From an uncultured bacterium (GTDB lineage Bacteria; Spirochaetota; UBA4802; UB4802), in assembly GCA_937920495.1 (NCBI GenBank), contig CALEUQ010000011.1, forward strand, positions 62,001 to 126,000: 64,000 bases of DNA, written 5' to 3'. Below the pieces are notes generated by a model. It was given only the letters and a program-made list of their open reading frames with translations, was not told where the DNA came from and made no database searches. Within the stretch, counting starts at the first letter, position 1; each line of letters begins with the position of its first letter. The position numbers and the translations under genes are program-made. Of this stretch, positions 9,241 to 17,442 are shown piece by piece.

Positions 9241-9630
9241 TTAATGGAGTATATACGCCGCTATACATAATATGCCTGTTGCTATTCGGGCTATTGCATC
9301 AACAATAAGGGCAAAACGGCTTCCTGTTTGTCCCAGTTCTTCTAGTCCCTGTAAAAATACATTTCGTATCTTTTCTGGATAAATTAAAATAAAGGGCCCT
9401 GAAAATACAACTATCAATCCTATAATAAATAGTGGCGTTGATAAAGGATTGGATGATGGGACTTGTGTTAACGGAAAGCCAGCTATTATTAAAGCAATTC
9501 CATAAAGAAAATATAACCTGCTGGAAGAAAATTTTATCCATAGTTGTAGCATGTACCTGGGAATTATAAGTTCTAATAGCCCAATTGATATAAGGTATAT
9601 GCCAAAAAAACATAAATATAATGTTAACAT
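9241..9630 (-). CDS. Small integral membrane protein of unknown function
   Basis: The 129-residue protein has about four hydrophobic segments and few charged residues, with one short polar loop (roughly YPEKIRNVFLQGLEELGQTGSR) near residue 85-105. I do not recognise the family. It converges on leuS with only 6 bp between stop codons and no terminator between them. The upstream side faces the terminator of the START-domain gene, so it is probably transcribed alone. Confidence 0.6.
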   Translation of the reverse strand: MLTLYLCFFGIYLISIGLLELIIPRYMLQLWIKFSSSRLYFLYGIALIIAGFPLTQVPSSNPLSTPLFIIGLIVVFSGPFILIYPEKIRNVFLQGLEELGQTGSRFALIVDAIARIATGILCIAAYILH

Positions 9631-9722
9631 AAAATAGCCTAATTTGACTAAAAATCAGATAAAATAATTGTATATATTCTAAAAAATAGCACTGCATTGT
9701 GTGTCAAGTTAATTCAAAATAA

Positions 9723-9755
9723 AAAGGATGCATTAAGTATGCATCCTTTATAGGA
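9723..9755 (-). terminator. Intrinsic terminator of the thiolase/START operon
   Basis: An 11-bp perfect stem (9723-9733 with 9739-9749, arms AAAGGATGCAT/ATGCATCCTTT) with a 5-nt loop is followed on the minus strand by TTATTTTG. It lies 18 bp past the stop of the START-domain gene. Confidence 0.85.
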
Positions 9756-9773
9756 ATATATTTATTGAATTTG

Positions 9774-10415
9774 TTATTTTTTGTCTCTAATCCTTTTACT
9801 ATATTTATAAACGCCTTTTAAAGTCTTTAAAGGTTGATCTTTTGCAGCAATATTGACTACCCATGCGGGAAGTGATCCTCCAAGTTCAGCATGTACCTGA
9901 TAAATGACTTCTACGTGATTATCGTCCTTTTTGATTATATCCCATCTGCCTTTCAGAGAAGTCATTCGTACCAAACCACTATCTTTTTTATATGAACTAT
10001 CATTAATAGATGTCAAAGTGACCCATGCAGTGCCTTTAGTTTCATCCCAGCCGCTTTCAACTTTTACAACAACATCACGGTCTGTTACAACAGGCAGATC
10101 AAGTACAAAATACATGTCAATATCTTTTGGATTTCTTACGTTGATTGCCTCCAACTGATTGCACATTCCATACCATTTGTGATAATTATTATAATCCTGG
10201 ATTACTTTTAATGCTATATCAAATGGTATATCCGAGTAACTTACACCTTTAAATTCTTTATATGGTGAGCCAGGTATGTCGCGTGTGTAAATTTTTAAAG
10301 TAGCTTGATCTTCGGTACCTTCATAAACAAGTTTCCATACATTAGTTTGGGAAAAGCCTGTAATTGAGAATGCAATCAAAAAGACACACATTATAAACAA
10401 TAATAAACGCTTCAT
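9774..10415 (-). CDS. Exported START-domain (SRPBCC fold) lipid-binding-like protein
   Basis: The 213-residue protein begins with a clear signal peptide (MKRLLLFIMCVFLIAFSITGFS) ending near residue 22, followed by a START/StAR-type helix-grip domain. Typical segments are KEFKGVSYSDIPFDIALKVI and DLPVVTDRDVVV, and the carboxy-terminal helix includes SLPAWVVNIAAKDQP. START domains bind lipids or sterols in a hydrophobic cavity. GGAGG stands eight bases before the ATG. It is the last gene of a minus-strand run with thiolase and acyl-CoA synthetase, 39 bp after the thiolase, so a periplasmic role in delivering a lipid substrate for degradation is a reasonable inference. The bound ligand is unknown. 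Confidence 0.8.
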   Translation of the reverse strand: MKRLLLFIMCVFLIAFSITGFSQTNVWKLVYEGTEDQATLKIYTRDIPGSPYKEFKGVSYSDIPFDIALKVIQDYNNYHKWYGMCNQLEAINVRNPKDIDMYFVLDLPVVTDRDVVVKVESGWDETKGTAWVTLTSINDSSYKKDSGLVRMTSLKGRWDIIKKDDNHVEVIYQVHAELGGSLPAWVVNIAAKDQPLKTLKGVYKYSKRIRDKK

Positions 10416-10454
10416 AGCGAACCTCCAAATTTAATTTGACTTTAGTGATTAAAA

Positions 10455-11633
10455 TTATTGTACCTTTTCAACCAGTAATGCACCGGCATTCCCAAATGCA
10501 CCACATAATGAAGCAAGTCCATATTTTGCATCGGGGAACTCAGTACTTAAAATATTGAGCAATGTAATGATAATACGTGCACCGGATTCACCTAAAGGAT
10601 GTCCCAATGCTATAGCTCCACCCCACACATTTACACGCTTGAAAGGTGCATTTTCATTATCAAGCTTTAATTCACGTATACATGCTAATGACTGACTGGC
10701 AAAAGCTTCATTGAGTTCTATAGCTCCAACTTCGTCTAAATTAAGTCCAGTCCGAGCAATTAGCTTTTTGATGGCAGGAATTGGACCGATTCCCATGATT
10801 GTAGGGTCGCATCCAGCTAATACACCATAAGAATACTTGTACCTGTATGGCAATCCTAATTTATCAGCCTTTTCACGACTCATGAGAAGCAAAGCACAGG
10901 CTCCCTGAGTAAGAGGAGATGATGTAGCTGCAGTTACTACGCCATTAGGTTTAAATGGGGACATCATAGTTTTCATTTTATCTTCATCTACTTTTTCTCT
11001 AACCCACTGATCTCTATCAACAAGAAATTCATTCCCATTATCATCCAGTCCTTTTATAGGAACTATCTCCTTTTTAAACTTACCAGAAACTGTAGCTTCC
11101 CAAGCCTTTTTATTTGACCACACAGCCATGTTTTCCATATCTTCACGTGATATTTTCCACTGTTCGGCAACTTTTTCTGCCGTTGCACCCATTAAAAGAT
11201 CTGCACCATTGTAATACTTTAATAGTCTTGGTGGGAAGTCCATATTGGCCCCCATGGGGACTTTTTCCATATCTTCTACGCCAGCAGCAATTATTATATC
11301 AGCTTCACCAGTCATAATAGCACGAGCTGCATGCATAGTTGCTGACATACCCGATGGACATTGATTGGTCAATGTATTAGTTGGCACTGATTCTGGTAGT
11401 CCGGATGCAAGCCAGGCTAACCTTCCAATATCATTTTGCATGCCGGATGGATTGGCACATCCTACAAAAACAGCATCCACCATATCAGGCGCGACCTTGT
11501 TATTGCGCTCAAATAATGCATTATACACTGGTGTCAACAGCTCATCAGGTCGCAAATGTCTAAACCAACCTTTTTCACGATGAGCTCTCCCATTTGGTGT
11601 TCTTACACCATCAATGAACACACATTCTCTCAT
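10455..11633 (-). CDS. Acetyl-CoA acetyltransferase / 3-ketoacyl-CoA thiolase
   Basis: The 392-residue thiolase would catalyse the last step of beta-oxidation, cleaving 3-ketoacyl-CoA with CoA. The nucleophilic cysteine is C92 in NQCPSGMSA. The histidine of GHPLGESGAR (near 345) and the second cysteine of LCGAFGNAGA (near 377) complete the active site. The last motif is usually CGGGGQG or similar, so CGAFGNA is a divergent form. ELNEAFA is present. GAGAGG precedes the ATG. It lies 25 bp downstream of the acyl-CoA synthetase and 39 bp upstream of the START gene, forming one operon. Confidence 0.93.
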   Translation of the reverse strand: MRECVFIDGVRTPNGRAHREKGWFRHLRPDELLTPVYNALFERNNKVAPDMVDAVFVGCANPSGMQNDIGRLAWLASGLPESVPTNTLTNQCPSGMSATMHAARAIMTGEADIIIAAGVEDMEKVPMGANMDFPPRLLKYYNGADLLMGATAEKVAEQWKISREDMENMAVWSNKKAWEATVSGKFKKEIVPIKGLDDNGNEFLVDRDQWVREKVDEDKMKTMMSPFKPNGVVTAATSSPLTQGACALLLMSREKADKLGLPYRYKYSYGVLAGCDPTIMGIGPIPAIKKLIARTGLNLDEVGAIELNEAFASQSLACIRELKLDNENAPFKRVNVWGGAIALGHPLGESGARIIITLLNILSTEFPDAKYGLASLCGAFGNAGALLVEKVQ

Positions 11634-11658
11634 TTGTACCTCTCTTCTTTATTAAGTA

Positions 11659-13536
11659 TTATTTATTTTTGATTTTAAGTTTCTTTTTTGATCGTAAGAA
11701 TTGATCGATGGCCATTTGCCGTAATATTTTTTTATCGACTTTTTGTACTGCTGTTCGCGGAAGTTCATCAACTATCCTGATGAATTTTGGTACAGCATAT
11801 TTTGCAACTTTTGATTGCATATATTTTAATATGTCCTGTTCTTTTGTTTTATTTTTGAATTGAGGATATAACTGAACAAAAAGGACAACTAATTCGCTAC
11901 CGTCTTTTTCAGGATTTGGTATACCAATGGTGGCCGCTGCTTCAATATGTGGATGTTCACTTGCAATATCATCTATTTCTTTTGAATAAACCTTAAAACC
12001 TGAAACATTTATCATATCTTTTGTGCGGTCAACAATGTAAAAATAGCCACTGGAGTCTATCTGTACAACATCCCCGGTATGAATGAATCCATCAGCATCA
12101 CAACCACTATTGGGTTTAGGCCAGTATCCTAACATACGCTGGGGTCCTTTTAAAAGCATTTCAGCCTTCTTACCAGCTAACATATCATCGATTGTTAGAA
12201 TATTACCAGTTTCAAAATCAAGAAAACGGATTTCGGTGTCAGGGAAAGGAATTCCAATAGTTCTCCTTTTTTCAATGGATTTCTTATGTGCTTTTTGACC
12301 TGTCTTTTTCATGCGATACGCAATAATTTTAGTAAAAATCCAACCAAAGTTTCTTGGACCTAACATTCTGAATAATTTATTAGTCAAATAACTGTTTCCG
12401 GGAATTGAAGATAACAGAGAAACAAGTTGAACGCCAATACGCCCACCTAAAATGCGATAGATTACAGAAGGGTTAAGATGTGTAACTGGTGACATTTCAG
12501 ATAGACCATAACCTTCCATGATGCCGCTATTTGACCGTTTTTCAAATTCTTCCTGTGTTGATTCAGATAGAGGCGCTGATCCTGAAAGACCAATAATGCC
12601 AATGCCACTTAAATCTTCTTTTGCTAATTTCATGAACTGAGCAGGCACACCTATCTGCATAACCGGATAATACTTTTTTATATTTTCAACCATCGTTTTA
12701 GTATCCCGAGGATCGTTAATGACAATAATATTAAATCCAAAAAGCATCATAGTATGCATAAGGCAATGACCGTAAGTATGAAAAAATGGTAATCCTAAGA
12801 TAACAGAGATTGCTCCTTTAAAAGTAAGTCCACCAGCACCCAGTGCATGAAGGTTCTGGATACAATTAGCATATATATTTCTATGTGTGAGCATGCATCC
12901 TTTTGGAATACCTGTGGTGCCACCTGTAAATATTAACGTTTCAATATCCTTTTCAACATCAATTGATACTGGCGCAACATCTCCACTGGAACTCTGTATT
13001 AGTGAATATAGTTCATAAAGTTGACCACCTGAAACTTTTTTTGAATCTACTTCGATAGTTGGTATGGAAGTATCAGTACGAGTATTGGCTATGATTATTA
13101 TTCTGATATTAGACTTTTTTATTAAGCTGTGGAATATCCTTATATCACTATCGGTACAAATGATGGCCTTAGGTTTTCCTTCACTAAATTTGTGTTCCAT
13201 GGCTTCTGAGGGTTCAAGTGAACTACATGGTAGATGAATAAGACCTGCCTTTGAAATCGCGTAATCAGCAATAATAAACTCTGTAGAAGTTGGTAAGATT
13301 GTGGCAATAATATCATTTTTGACTAAACCAAACGATTGAAGTTGTGAAGCCAACCTGTTCACATAATCAAGAAGTTGCGGGTATGTAATAAAAAAATCTT
13401 TTTGTAGAAGTCCGTTATTTTTATATTTCTTTGCTGCTATTTCCAGAATATCGTACACGGGTTTGTCTGGATAAGGTTTAAAAGTTTTTGGTATACCTAA
13501 AACTCTATATTCTTTGTACCAGGGAAAAGATTGCAT
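11659..13536 (-). CDS. Acyl-CoA synthetase (AMP-forming)
   Basis: This 625-residue ANL enzyme activates a carboxylic acid to its CoA ester. The P-loop is FTGGTTGIPKG; further motifs are EGYGLSEMSPV, DGFIHTGDVVQID and KDMINVSGFKVYSKE. I start it at the ATG for MQSFPWYKEY because GGAGG lies seven bases upstream; an in-frame ATG 36 bp earlier has no such site. A region of about 80 residues between the LSEMSPV motif and the hinge is longer and more basic than in common FadD proteins. It sits between the SCP2 gene (with a terminator hairpin in between) and thiolase. The substrate could be a fatty acid or a lipid side-chain acid. Confidence 0.9.
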   Translation of the reverse strand: MQSFPWYKEYRVLGIPKTFKPYPDKPVYDILEIAAKKYKNNGLLQKDFFITYPQLLDYVNRLASQLQSFGLVKNDIIATILPTSTEFIIADYAISKAGLIHLPCSSLEPSEAMEHKFSEGKPKAIICTDSDIRIFHSLIKKSNIRIIIIANTRTDTSIPTIEVDSKKVSGGQLYELYSLIQSSSGDVAPVSIDVEKDIETLIFTGGTTGIPKGCMLTHRNIYANCIQNLHALGAGGLTFKGAISVILGLPFFHTYGHCLMHTMMLFGFNIIVINDPRDTKTMVENIKKYYPVMQIGVPAQFMKLAKEDLSGIGIIGLSGSAPLSESTQEEFEKRSNSGIMEGYGLSEMSPVTHLNPSVIYRILGGRIGVQLVSLLSSIPGNSYLTNKLFRMLGPRNFGWIFTKIIAYRMKKTGQKAHKKSIEKRRTIGIPFPDTEIRFLDFETGNILTIDDMLAGKKAEMLLKGPQRMLGYWPKPNSGCDADGFIHTGDVVQIDSSGYFYIVDRTKDMINVSGFKVYSKEIDDIASEHPHIEAAATIGIPNPEKDGSELVVLFVQLYPQFKNKTKEQDILKYMQSKVAKYAVPKFIRIVDELPRTAVQKVDKKILRQMAIDQFLRSKKKLKIKNK

Positions 13537-13563
13537 ATATAACCTCCAATCTAACAGAAAAAG

Positions 13564-13606
13564 ACATCTCAACCACAGTAGAAAATGTGGTTGAGATGTA
13601 ACACAT
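13564..13606 (-). terminator. Terminator hairpin between SCP2 and acyl-CoA synthetase genes
   Basis: A 14-bp perfect stem (13564-13577 with 13586-13599, arms ACATCTCAACCACA/TGTGGTTGAGATGT) with an 8-nt loop is followed on the minus strand by CTTTTTCTG. It stands after the SCP2 stop and ends about 28 bp before the start codon of the next gene. It would cut expression of the downstream synthetase/thiolase/START genes relative to SCP2 unless they have their own promoter. Confidence 0.8.
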
Positions 13607-13611
13607 ATCTA

Positions 13612-14169
13612 TCAAGTGAATAGGGGTTGGGTTGCCATTGCAAAACTCATATCGCCTTCAATTTTCATTGCACCTGACATAAAGAGATTAACTGGATTTG
13701 TTTCCTTTTTCATTAGGGCAGCTGAATCCTTTGTTGTCATACGGAAAATAGATTGTGGTGTTGTGGCTCCATTCAAAATTGCTTCGATTGTAAATTCAGA
13801 GCCATCATCATTTTTAAGTTTAGCGATAAAACTTCCCTTTAAGGATGACAATGCGTTATAACGAGCACGTGTCAGATCTTTTTGCATACCTAAAAGCATA
13901 TCAAGATTATTAGTTTCAATCATTTTCTTTAGATCTGCTTCTGATATTTTTAATCTAAGCATTGCGTTGGGAATGTCACCACAAGTGGAAATATCCTTCC
14001 CATCTTTGACTTTAAATCCGTAGGATTTGCCATTAACCTCAACAACCATAGTGATTTCGGTCCCACCTAATTCTTTTGGAGCATTAGAATTTTGAAGCAT
14101 TTCAGTAGCTACTTTTGGCATTAATTCGGTAAGAAATTGTTCAACAGAAGTATTTGGTGCAATTACCAT
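13612..14169 (-). CDS. SCP2 sterol-carrier-domain protein
   Basis: The 185-residue protein matches the SCP2/sterol carrier fold, a small soluble lipid- or acyl-CoA-binding domain. Typical features are the VVEVNGKSYGFKVKDG strand pair, an LRLKISEADLKKMIE helix, and a carboxy-terminal part with SGAMKIEGDMSFAMA. The last feature is the conserved G-x-hydrophobic-K-hydrophobic-x-G-D segment of the family. I begin at the ATG with GGAGGAG six bases upstream; the frame stays open for 32 more codons but has no ribosome site. A 20-bp perfect palindrome lies 62 bp before the start, overlapping the likely promoter, so it should be repressed by the adjacent TetR. Confidence 0.88.
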   Translation of the reverse strand: MVIAPNTSVEQFLTELMPKVATEMLQNSNAPKELGGTEITMVVEVNGKSYGFKVKDGKDISTCGDIPNAMLRLKISEADLKKMIETNNLDMLLGMQKDLTRARYNALSSLKGSFIAKLKNDDGSEFTIEAILNGATTPQSIFRMTTKDSAALMKKETNPVNLFMSGAMKIEGDMSFAMATQPLFT

Positions 14170-14230
14170 AAAGCTCCTCCTATAAAATGAATTGAGTGAA
14201 AATTTTATGCAAAAGTAATTTTTTGCTTGT

Positions 14231-14250
14231 AATACTGACATGTCAGTATT
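14231..14250. promoter_or_regulatory. TetR operator, 20-bp perfect palindrome
   Basis: The sequence is a perfect palindrome with core TACTGACATGTCAGTA flanked by AA/TT. It shares that 16-bp core with 15061-15084. A minus-strand TTGACA lies at 14260-14265, so the palindrome fills the spacer/-10 region of the SCP2 promoter. The TetR gene lies between the two sites. Confidence 0.85.
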
Positions 14251-14423
14251 TATTAAATTTGTCAAGTGGATTTTTAAAATTTTTTATTTTTTTTATTTTA
14301 GATGCGTTAGAGATATCAAGATAGTATGAAGCAAATATTATGAGAGATAAACTAACATTTTAAATCATTGACGATGCGATATATATTTATAAATATCGAT
14401 TAAAAAATGAAAGGATGGTGATA

Positions 14424-15038
14424 ATGGCTAGATCTGATGAAACACGTGAGAAGATCCTGCAGCATGCAAAAAAATTATTTTCTGACAAGGGATATTATAC
14501 TACTCAAATTTCAGATATAATTGAATCCGCTAAAATTGGACGAGGAACGGTATATCAATATTTTTCAAATAAAGAGCACCTTTTCATATCTCTTTTGGAA
14601 AGATTCTTAATGGAATGGGAAGATTATTTAAAAGAGTTATCTATTCATGAAGATTTGAGCACTATTTCACATCATGTATATCTTAAAAGCAGGATCATGC
14701 AGGCGTTCAGATTTTTTTTTAGTGATAGAGATAGAGCTAACATAATTTTAAGAGTGGGATTGGGATTGCCTGAACATTTTGAGCAAAAAATAGAACATTT
14801 TGAAAATAAACTTATTAGCTTAATAATCAAAGATCTAAAAATAGCGGTAGAATATGGCCATATATTAAAGGATACTGATCTAACTTTCACAGCAAATTTA
14901 GTTGCTGGCGGCGTGTTTAGAATTGCACATTATTATCTTACTATCCAGAAGAATGACGAAAAATTACTTAATGATATAAACATGCTTTCAGACATGGCTG
15001 CAAAAATTATAGGGAAAGGGATTTTTAATAAAAAATAG
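14424..15038 (+). CDS. TetR/AcrR-family repressor of the lipid-oxidation divergon
   Basis: The 204-residue protein has an N-terminal TetR helix-turn-helix (TTQISDIIESAKIGRGTVYQ followed by YFSNKEHLF) and a helical ligand domain. The ATG for MARSDETREK is preferred because AAAGG lies nine bases upstream; an ATG three codons earlier touches the same site too closely. Perfect palindromes with the same core flank the gene at 14231 and 15061, upstream of SCP2 and of the acyl-CoA dehydrogenase operon. By analogy with FadR-type TetR proteins it probably releases DNA on binding an acyl-CoA or related lipid; the ligand is inferred only. Confidence 0.92.
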   Translation: MARSDETREKILQHAKKLFSDKGYYTTQISDIIESAKIGRGTVYQYFSNKEHLFISLLERFLMEWEDYLKELSIHEDLSTISHHVYLKSRIMQAFRFFFSDRDRANIILRVGLGLPEHFEQKIEHFENKLISLIIKDLKIAVEYGHILKDTDLTFTANLVAGGVFRIAHYYLTIQKNDEKLLNDINMLSDMAAKIIGKGIFNKK

Positions 15039-15060
15039 TTGACTATTTTAAGTGTCCATA

Positions 15061-15084
15061 TAAGTACTGACATGTCAGTACTTA
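15061..15084. promoter_or_regulatory. TetR operator, 24-bp perfect palindrome
   Basis: This is a perfect 24-bp inverted repeat centred on core TACTGACATGTCAGTA, 23 bp upstream of the first acyl-CoA dehydrogenase start. A TTGACT at 15039-15044 and TATAAG at 15059-15064 suggest the palindrome overlaps the -10 and the transcription start, as expected for repression. Confidence 0.87.
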
Positions 15085-15106
15085 TATTTATTGAGGAGGT
15101 TATTAT

Positions 15107-16204
15107 ATGGTAGAAGAAATTAGTTTTGCATTGTCTGAAGAACAACAGATGATGCAGGATACCGTTAGACAACTTGTACAAGCACAGGTTATTGATAATA
15201 TCCATCAATGGGATGAAAATCGATTACTTGACAAACAAGCAGTGCAAAAATTTTGGGAGTTAGGTATAATACAGTCAATGATTCCAGAAGAGTTTGGTGG
15301 GTATGGTATGGGATCTTCACCAGTATTGCATACCCTGGTTTTAGAAGAATTGGCTTCTGGTGACATGAGTTTTGCAGTGCATGCAATGTTACCTGCACTT
15401 TTTGTATTACCGGTAGTTAGTTTGGGTAGTGTGGAACAAAAAGAAAAATATCTCCCTGAATTTTGTAATGAATCATTTGTTCCTGCAACATTAGCGGTTA
15501 ATGAACTTAGTGTTGGTTTTGACATCTGGAATTGCGAAACTAAAGTTGAAAAGAAAGGTAATTCGTATATTTTAAATGGGAAAAAATGTTTTGTTCCTCT
15601 GGCAAATGAAGCAAAGTATATGATTGTTGTGGCAAACTATGAAAGTAATCCGCATTTGTTTATAGTAGAGAATGGTATAGAAGGAGTAATTGTTGGAGAA
15701 AGAGAGAAAAACTGCGGCTGGTGGGCATTACCAACGTATGAAGTATCTTTTGAAAATTGTGCCATTCCTGAGAATAATATCTTAGGAGATAAAACCGCCA
15801 TTTATTGGCTTTTGCAAAGAACAAGAACAGCAATGGCTGCAATTGGTACAGGAATTTCACGTTCTTCATATGAATATGCAAAGAAATATGCAAAAGAACG
15901 GCAGCAATTTGGAGAACCTATAGCTAGCCGACAATCCATAGCCTTCATGATAGCTGAAATGGCATACGAAGTAGATGCAATGCGTTTGTTAACATGGAAA
16001 GCTGCATCAACCATAGAATTAGGTATCGATGCAAACCGTGAATCATTCCTTGCAAAAATATATGCAGGTGAAATGACAATGAAAATAACTGATTATGGTG
16101 TTCAGATTCTTGGTGGCCATGGATATATCAGAGATCATCCTGTAGAGCGATACTATCGAAATGGGCGTAGTATTGCGCTTTGTGAAGCTATGTCAATTAT
16201 TTAA
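15107..16204 (+). CDS. Acyl-CoA dehydrogenase (short C-terminus)
   Basis: The 365-residue protein has the three-part acyl-CoA dehydrogenase fold: an N-terminal helical domain, a middle beta domain and a C-terminal helical domain with RQQFGEPIASRQSIAFMIAEMAYEV split around the FAD site. Close to the end ILGGHGYIRDHPVERYYRN is well conserved. It ends ten residues after that in IALCEAMSII, so the usual YEGT with the catalytic glutamate is replaced by CEAM and the following helix is missing. The glutamate itself may be kept. GAGGAGG precedes the ATG. It is the first gene of the operator-controlled plus-strand operon, 12 bp before a second dehydrogenase, and could form a hetero-oligomer with it. 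Confidence 0.88.
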   Translation: MVEEISFALSEEQQMMQDTVRQLVQAQVIDNIHQWDENRLLDKQAVQKFWELGIIQSMIPEEFGGYGMGSSPVLHTLVLEELASGDMSFAVHAMLPALFVLPVVSLGSVEQKEKYLPEFCNESFVPATLAVNELSVGFDIWNCETKVEKKGNSYILNGKKCFVPLANEAKYMIVVANYESNPHLFIVENGIEGVIVGEREKNCGWWALPTYEVSFENCAIPENNILGDKTAIYWLLQRTRTAMAAIGTGISRSSYEYAKKYAKERQQFGEPIASRQSIAFMIAEMAYEVDAMRLLTWKAASTIELGIDANRESFLAKIYAGEMTMKITDYGVQILGGHGYIRDHPVERYYRNGRSIALCEAMSII

Positions 16205-16216
16205 GAGAGGAGGATA

Positions 16217-17413
16217 ATGATGATACAATTAGCAACACCGGATTATATAAAAACATTACAGGATAATATGCACAAGTTAGCTGAAGGTGTATTGCGTCCA
16301 ATTTCAAGGAAATACGATGAAGCCGAACATGAATATCCCAAAGAACTTGATATGTTCAGGGGGATAAAAGTAATGGCAAGGCCAAAAAAGAAAAAGGAAG
16401 GGGAGAGTGCTTCTAATGATGAAAAGAAACCCAAGCGTGGGGCAAATTTAGGAATGGTAGTAACTATCGAAGAGATGTGTTGGGGAGATGCTGCACTGTT
16501 ATTGTCATTTCCTAATGCAGGTCTGGGGAATGCTGCTATTTTAGCTGTTGCTAATGATGAACAACTGGAAAGGTTTGGCAATAAATGGGCAGCTATGGCA
16601 ATTACTGAACCAGGTGCGGGTTCTGATTCAGGTGCCATTACAACAACAGCAACTCGCGATGGTGATTATTGGGTGCTTAACGGTGAAAAAATATTTGTAA
16701 CATGTGCGGATAGAAGTGAAGTGGTAGTGGTGTGGGCGACAGTTGATAAAAAAGCAGGAAAAGCCGGTATAAAATCATTTGTTGTAGAAAAAGGTACTCC
16801 AGGTTTTACACTGGAACATCTGGAGCACAAATTAGGAATTAGAGCATCTGATACAGGAACCTTTGTTCTCAGCGATTGCAGGATACCCTACAATAATATT
16901 TTGGGTGATCCTGAAGTGAAGATGTCAACTGAAGGCTTTAAGGGCGTAATGAAAACATTTGATAATACCAGACCACTGGTTGCTTCCATGGCTACAGGTA
17001 TTGCGCGTGCTGCCGTAGAATTTACCAAAGAACAATATGAACAAAAAGGATATGTGTTTGATTATAAGAAGAATTTATCCAATGTTTCTGCTGCTGAACG
17101 AGAATTGTATCTTATGGAAGCAAATGTAGAAGCTATGCGACTTTTAACATGGCGCGCAGCATGGATGGCAGATAATGGTCAGTTTAATAATCTGGAAGCT
17201 TCGATGGCCAAAGCAAAAGCGGGGCGATATGGAACATTAATAACGCAACGATGCTGTGAATTACTTGGACCGGTAGGGTATTCTACTCATTATCTTGCAG
17301 AGAAGTGGATGAGAGACAGCAAGATTATGGACATTTTTGAAGGTACTGGACAGATACAGCATCTGATTATTGCGCGCAATGTACTGGAGATGTCAAGTAA
17401 AGAACTTAAATAG
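16217..17413 (+). CDS. Acyl-CoA dehydrogenase with lysine-rich insertion
   Basis: The 398-residue protein is a full-length acyl-CoA dehydrogenase introducing the alpha-beta double bond. The catalytic glutamate is in IFEGTGQIQ near residue 375. TEPGAGSDSGAI and the RCCELLGPVGYSTHYLAEKW segment are also typical. Residues 54-75 form a hydrophilic lysine/glutamate-rich insertion (RPKKKKEGESASNDEKKPKR) between two N-terminal helices, probably a surface loop. GAGGAGGAT lies just before the start; ATGATG leaves the exact start uncertain by one codon. It is in one operon with the preceding dehydrogenase and the hydroxyacyl-CoA dehydrogenase. Confidence 0.92.
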   Translation: MMIQLATPDYIKTLQDNMHKLAEGVLRPISRKYDEAEHEYPKELDMFRGIKVMARPKKKKEGESASNDEKKPKRGANLGMVVTIEEMCWGDAALLLSFPNAGLGNAAILAVANDEQLERFGNKWAAMAITEPGAGSDSGAITTTATRDGDYWVLNGEKIFVTCADRSEVVVVWATVDKKAGKAGIKSFVVEKGTPGFTLEHLEHKLGIRASDTGTFVLSDCRIPYNNILGDPEVKMSTEGFKGVMKTFDNTRPLVASMATGIARAAVEFTKEQYEQKGYVFDYKKNLSNVSAAERELYLMEANVEAMRLLTWRAAWMADNGQFNNLEASMAKAKAGRYGTLITQRCCELLGPVGYSTHYLAEKWMRDSKIMDIFEGTGQIQHLIIARNVLEMSSKELK

Positions 17414-17442
17414 AATAAATATACATTTTTTAGGAGGTTATC

